A stretch of DNA of 64,000 bases from Inquilinus limosus_F. GTDB lineage: Bacteria > Pseudomonadota > Alphaproteobacteria > DSM-16000 > Inquilinaceae. Positions 60,582-64,000 of this stretch are shown one piece after another; position 1 is the first letter of the stretch; each line of letters opens with the position of its first letter. The stretch spans positions 124,001 to 188,000 of the forward strand of contig NZ_JAHVDK010000004.1 in NCBI RefSeq assembly GCF_051487185.1, given 5' to 3'. The notes under the pieces were generated by a model that was not told where the DNA came from, searched no databases, and saw only the letters and a program-made list of their open reading frames with translations. Made by a program: the position numbers and the translations under genes.

Positions 60582-61802
60582 TCAGGCCTTGTCCAGGCCG
60601 TAGGCGGTGTGCAGCGCCCGGACCGCCAGCTCGGTGTACTGCTCGGCCACCAGCACGCTGATCTTGATCTCGGAGGTCGAGATCACCTGGATGTTGATGC
60701 CGTTCTCGGCCAGCGCCTTGAACATGCGCTGGGCGACGCCGGCATGGCTGCGCATCCCGACGCCGATCACCGAGATCTTGACCACATTCTCGTCCGGGAT
60801 CAGGTGGCTGTAGCCGAGCCCGTCCTTGTGCTGGGACAGCACCTTGACCGCACGCTCCAGATCGGCCTTGCCGACGGTGAAGGTGAGATCGGTCGCCTGG
60901 CCGTCCTCGGAGATGTTCTGGACGATCATGTCGACATTGATGTTGGCATCGGTCAGCGGCCCGAAGATCGCCGCCGCCACGCCCGGCCGGTCCGGCACGC
61001 GGACCACGGTGATCTTGGCCTCGTCCCGGCTGTACGCGATCCCGCTGACGACCTCTTTCTCCACGATCTCGTCCTCGTCCACCACCAGGGTCCCTGGCAC
61101 ATCCTCGAAGCTGGAGAGCACCTGCACCCGGACCCGATGGTTCATCGCCATCTCGACCGAGCGGGTCTGCAGCACCTTGGCGCCGAGCGACGCCATCTCC
61201 AGCATCTCTTCGTAAGTGATCTTATCGAGCTTGCGCGCCTTGCGCACGATCCTCGGATCGCAGGTGTAGACGCCGTCGACATCGGTGTAGATGTCGCAGC
61301 GATCCGCCTTCAGCGCCGCCGCCAGCGCCACCGCCGAGGTATCGGAGCCGCCACGGCCGAGGGTGGTGATGCGGCCGGAGGAGGCGACGCCCTGGAAGCC
61401 CGCCATCACCGGCACCTCGCCGCGCGCCAGCGACTCCTCGAGCAGCTTCGCGTCGATGTCGAGAATCCGGGCCTTGGCATGCGACCCGTCGGTGCGCACC
61501 GCGATCTGCCAGCCCTGGAACGACCGCGCCGGCAGCCCGATCTCCTGCAGCGCCAGCGCCAGCAGGCCGGAGGTGACCTGCTCACCCGAGGCGACCACGG
61601 CATCGTATTCGCGCGGATCGTGCAACGGCGAGATGTCGTTGCAGTATTTCACCAGCTGGTTGGTGACGCCGGACATCGCCGAGACCACGACGGCGACCTG
61701 GTTGCCGCGCGCGACCTCCGCCTGGACCCGGCGGGCGACGTTCTTGATCCGCTCGACATCGGCGACCGACGTGCCGCCAAACTTCTGAACAATGCGCGCC
61801 AT
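60582..61802 (-). CDS. lysC: Aspartate kinase
   Basis: Aspartate kinase starts the lysine, threonine and methionine pathways. The 406-residue monofunctional form begins ARIVQKFGGTSVADVERIKN. The kinase core has VVVSAMSGVTNQLVKYC and LGRGGSDTSAVALAAAL with DGVYTCDPR. Two C-terminal ACT domains follow (ANINVDMIVQNISEDG and ENGINIQVISTSEIKIS), which mediate feedback inhibition. The ATG at 61802 is chosen because the frame upstream is an unrelated Arg-rich stretch. It is divergent from ubiG. Confidence 0.97.
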   Translation of the reverse strand: MARIVQKFGGTSVADVERIKNVARRVQAEVARGNQVAVVVSAMSGVTNQLVKYCNDISPLHDPREYDAVVASGEQVTSGLLALALQEIGLPARSFQGWQIAVRTDGSHAKARILDIDAKLLEESLARGEVPVMAGFQGVASSGRITTLGRGGSDTSAVALAAALKADRCDIYTDVDGVYTCDPRIVRKARKLDKITYEEMLEMASLGAKVLQTRSVEMAMNHRVRVQVLSSFEDVPGTLVVDEDEIVEKEVVSGIAYSRDEAKITVVRVPDRPGVAAAIFGPLTDANINVDMIVQNISEDGQATDLTFTVGKADLERAVKVLSQHKDGLGYSHLIPDENVVKISVIGVGMRSHAGVAQRMFKALAENGINIQVISTSEIKISVLVAEQYTELAVRALHTAYGLDKA

Positions 61803-61939
61803 CGGCCGCCGCGGGGTTGAAGTGACAGGGGCGCCGCGGGCCGGAATGCCGGCATTGCGGCCGCGAGGCCCGCTACCCATACTGCGTCGCCGAGACCGAC
61901 GCAACGGCCGACGCAACTGAAACACGAGGACTCTTCTTC

Positions 61940-62692
61940 ATGGCGCAACGCCCGGCGGCGACGATCGATTCCGCCGAGATCGCCCGCTTCGAGTCGATGG
62001 CGGCGGACTGGTGGGACCCGGACGGCAAGTTCCGGCCGCTGCACCGCATGAACCCGCTGCGCATCGGCTATGTCCGCGACCGGATCTGCGCCCGGCTGGG
62101 CCGCGACCCGCTGGCGCCGAAGCCGCTGTCCGGCCTGTCCATCCTCGACATCGGCTGCGGCGGCGGCCTGCTGTCCGAGCCGATGGCCCGGCTCGGCGCC
62201 CGCGTCACCGGGGTCGATGCCGGGGCCGAGGCGATCGGCGTCGCCCGCGCCCATGCCGCGGACTCCGGGCTCGACATCGACTATCGCTGCACCAGCGCCG
62301 AGATGCTCGCCGCCGAGGGAGCCCGCTTCGACGCCGTGCTGGCGCTCGAGATCGTCGAGCACGTCGCCGATGTCGAGGCCTTCTGCGGCGCCCTGGCCAC
62401 GCTGCTGCGGCCGGGCGGGACCCTGGTGATGTCGACCCTGAACCGCACCCGTCGCAGTTGGACGGTCGCCATCCTCGGCGCCGAGCATCTGCTGCGGATC
62501 ATCCCGCGCGGCACCCATGAGTGGCGGAAGTTCCTGAAGCCGCACGAGTTGGCGGCGGCGCTGCGCCGGGCCGGGCTGGCCCTCGAGGACATCGCCGGCA
62601 TGGTGCCGGACCCGCGCGGCGGCTGGCGGCTGGCGCCGCACCGGCTTGGGGTGAACTACATCCTGACCGCGGCCAAGCCCGGCAGCGAATGA
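61940..62692 (+). CDS. ubiG: Ubiquinone biosynthesis O-methyltransferase
   Basis: UbiG performs both O-methylations in ubiquinone synthesis. The 250-residue protein has FESMAADWWDPDGKFRPLHR, NPLRIGYVRDRI, the SAM loop LDIGCGGGLLSEPMARLGA, VLALEIVEHVADVEAF, and the membrane-binding TLNRTRRSW segment. It is divergent from lysC, a pairing usual in alphaproteobacteria. The stop overlaps the next gene as ATGA. Confidence 0.96.
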   Translation: MAQRPAATIDSAEIARFESMAADWWDPDGKFRPLHRMNPLRIGYVRDRICARLGRDPLAPKPLSGLSILDIGCGGGLLSEPMARLGARVTGVDAGAEAIGVARAHAADSGLDIDYRCTSAEMLAAEGARFDAVLALEIVEHVADVEAFCGALATLLRPGGTLVMSTLNRTRRSWTVAILGAEHLLRIIPRGTHEWRKFLKPHELAAALRRAGLALEDIAGMVPDPRGGWRLAPHRLGVNYILTAAKPGSE

Positions 62693-63576
62693 TCGTCGTC
62701 ACGGGCAGCGCCGGCTATCTCGGCTCCCGCATCGTCACCTCGCTGCTCTGCACCGGGCCGGTGGCCGGGATCGACCGGGTCGAGGCGCCGACCGTGACCC
62801 ACCGCGCCGATATCCTCGACGGCGTCACGCTGCGCCGCGCCTTCCGCGGAGCCCGCGCCGTGATCCACACGGCCGGGTTGAACGGCGGCCCGGGCGCGCC
62901 GGCCGCGGCCGGGGAGATGCGGCGGATCAATGTCGGCGGCACCGAGACGGTGATCGCGGCGGCGCGCGATGCCGGGGTGCGGCGGCTGGTGCTGACCAGC
63001 ACCACCGCGCTCTATGGCGGCGCGATCCGCGGCGCCGCGGCCGCGGTCTGGGTGACCGAGGACCTGCCGGCGGCACCGGAGACGCCGTATGAGGAGAGCA
63101 AGCGCGACGCCGAAGCCCTGGTGCTCGCGGCCGCGGGCGCGTTCCCGGACGGCTGCCTGATCCTGCGCTGCGGCCGCTTCTTCCCGGCGCCGCCGAACGA
63201 GGCGGTCAACGACCGGCTGTACCGCGGCGTCGACCCGCGCGACGTTGCGGCGGCGCATATCGCGGCGGCGGAGCGGCCGGGCGGCGGCGCCCATGTGCTG
63301 AACATCGCCGCGGCCAGCCCCTTTACGCCCGAGGATTGCGCGGCACTGCGCCGGGACCCGCTGCAGGTCCTTCGCCGGCACTATCCCTTCGTCGAGGGCG
63401 TCTATCGGCAGCTCCGCTGGCGGCTGCCGACCACGATCGACCGCGTCACCGCCATCGACGCGGCGCGGCAGACCATCGGCTATGCCCCTCAGCATAATTT
63501 CCGCGAGGCGCTGGCCGAGCAGCTCTGGCTCGACGCCTGGCCGCGCCGATCCGATGCCGGGCCGGCCCGGGGCTGA
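62689..63576 (+). CDS. NAD-dependent epimerase/dehydratase family protein
   Basis: A 295-residue extended short-chain dehydrogenase. The Rossmann motif is VTGSAGYLGSRIV at the N-terminus. AVIHTAGLNG, NVGGTETVIAAARDAGVRRL and LVLTSTTALYGG follow. The active-site pair is Tyr/Lys in TPYEESKRDAEAL. It is translationally coupled to ubiG (ATGA overlap), although nucleotide-sugar metabolism is the commoner setting for this family. The 3' neighbour is a glycosyltransferase gene. Substrate unknown. Confidence 0.87.
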   Translation: MIVVTGSAGYLGSRIVTSLLCTGPVAGIDRVEAPTVTHRADILDGVTLRRAFRGARAVIHTAGLNGGPGAPAAAGEMRRINVGGTETVIAAARDAGVRRLVLTSTTALYGGAIRGAAAAVWVTEDLPAAPETPYEESKRDAEALVLAAAGAFPDGCLILRCGRFFPAPPNEAVNDRLYRGVDPRDVAAAHIAAAERPGGGAHVLNIAAASPFTPEDCAALRRDPLQVLRRHYPFVEGVYRQLRWRLPTTIDRVTAIDAARQTIGYAPQHNFREALAEQLWLDAWPRRSDAGPARG

Positions 63577-63675
63577 GATCAATCCGGCGGCGTTCTCTTG
63601 GATTTTTTTTGTTCTTGCCGTTAATCCGGCCCGTGCTATCTGTTTCTCCCACTGACCACCGATACAATAACATTA

Positions 63676-63695
63676 GCGCATGGTATATTATGCGC
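63676..63695. promoter_or_regulatory. Inverted repeat in an AT-rich promoter region
   Basis: A perfect 6-bp inverted repeat GCGCAT-N8-ATGCGC, whose spacer contains TATATT. It lies 18 bases before the glycosyltransferase ATG. The 137-base spacer (63577-63713) also has a run of eight T (63603-63610) after a weak AATCC/GGATT stem, and a possible TTGCCG/TATCTG promoter. Confidence 0.4.
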
Positions 63696-63713
63696 GTCTG
63701 CTGGTGAGCCGGA

Positions 63714-64000
63714 ATGAATATCGCAATTTTTACCGAATTGTATCCTCCGAGCATTGGTGGCCAGGAAATTCGCTTTGCCGAACTCGCGCAAGTCTTTCGC
63801 GAGCGCGGCCATAGTGTCTCGGTATATTGCATCGCACATAAAAGAGATTTGCTGAACCGTGAGACCCTGAACGGTATTGAGGTGCATCGGTTCCCGGTGG
63901 ATGAGCACTATCAGAGGCCGCAGTCGCGCCTAGTACCTCGGAATCCGATTACCATATTGAAGTATGCAACCTGGGTGCGAGGCGTGCTGAAGTCGCGCAG
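63714..64000 (+). CDS. Glycosyltransferase, GT4-like (5' part)
   Basis: The first 95 codons of a gene that runs off the window. NIAIFTELYPPSIGGQEIRF and AELAQVFRERGHSVSVYC are the classical N-terminus of GT-B glycosyltransferases of family 4, with the GGQ/E acceptor loop. GTGAG lies upstream of the ATG. GC content falls to near 50% here, far below the neighbours, and codon choice is less biased. This suggests a transferred polysaccharide or glycosylation region starting at this point. Confidence 0.85.
   Translation, partial: MNIAIFTELYPPSIGGQEIRFAELAQVFRERGHSVSVYCIAHKRDLLNRETLNGIEVHRFPVDEHYQRPQSRLVPRNPITILKYATWVRGVLKSR

Noticed and set aside
63555..63612. Strong intrinsic terminator after the epimerase gene
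   Set aside because: The GC palindrome (ccgggccggcccgg) lies inside the coding end and is over 30 bases from the T-run. The stem adjacent to the T-run is only about 5 bp.

Overview
The window is very GC-rich (near 70% by eye), densely coded DNA from an alphaproteobacterium, most plausibly a Rhodospirillales member (an Azospirillum/Inquilinus-like lineage is a guess). Support: a SAM-II riboswitch in front of metZ, the gene order ubiG / lysC-ptsP / rodZ-ispG / prfA-prmC / DUF4167, a RutR-type pyrimidine regulon, and several families of dispersed palindromic repeats. It reads as chromosomal sequence; no phage, plasmid, insertion sequence or CRISPR array is visible.

Layout. 1-3.3 kb: end of an RND efflux operon (adaptor tail plus pump). 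3.4-9.6 kb: SH3-domain protein, metZ with its riboswitch, a small zinc-ribbon-like protein, and a peptide-type ABC operon that lacks its ATPases and ends in an acetyltransferase. 9.7-16.7 kb: two serine hydrolases, a ParB-like protein, anmK and an M2 peptidase. 16.8-22 kb: a puuA-like glutamine synthetase with an aminotransferase, tRNA-Gly, recR, and a divergent Lrp regulator/exporter pair. 22-31.4 kb: a minus-strand cluster for reductive pyrimidine breakdown (preT, preA, M20 amidohydrolase) with an ABC importer; a PIN/antitoxin pair sits between preT and preA. 31.5-35.4 kb: DUF1089, MarR-acetyltransferase, CGNR and DMT genes, then a RutR homologue. 35.5-41 kb: lipoprotein, HtrA-like protease, Lrp regulator, orphan VapB, cyclophilin, UbiC-like secreted protein, frameshifted dipeptidase. 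40.8-47.3 kb: CDF metal efflux with a CsoR/RcnR-family repressor, PAP2, AEC transporter, Sco, and etfBA. 47.6-51.7 kb: a tightly coupled four-gene operon resembling nucleotide-sugar biosynthesis. 51.8-63.6 kb: conserved housekeeping block. 63.7 kb to the end: start of a low-GC glycosyltransferase gene.

How parts work together. The best regulatory story is pyrimidine catabolism. A near-perfect RutR box (31464-31479) overlaps the likely -35 of preT, and a RutR homologue lies 3.3 kb away, so uracil-controlled expression of preT, preA, the amidohydrolase and the transporter is a coherent prediction. The dihydropyrimidinase step is absent from the window. Methionine synthesis is under S-adenosylmethionine control, and metal efflux has an operator-like palindrome in front of its repressor gene. 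The four-gene operon (acetyltransferase, aldo/keto reductase fused to an acetyltransferase-like tail, SpsF-type cytidylyltransferase, class III aminotransferase) is the strongest candidate for an undescribed pathway.
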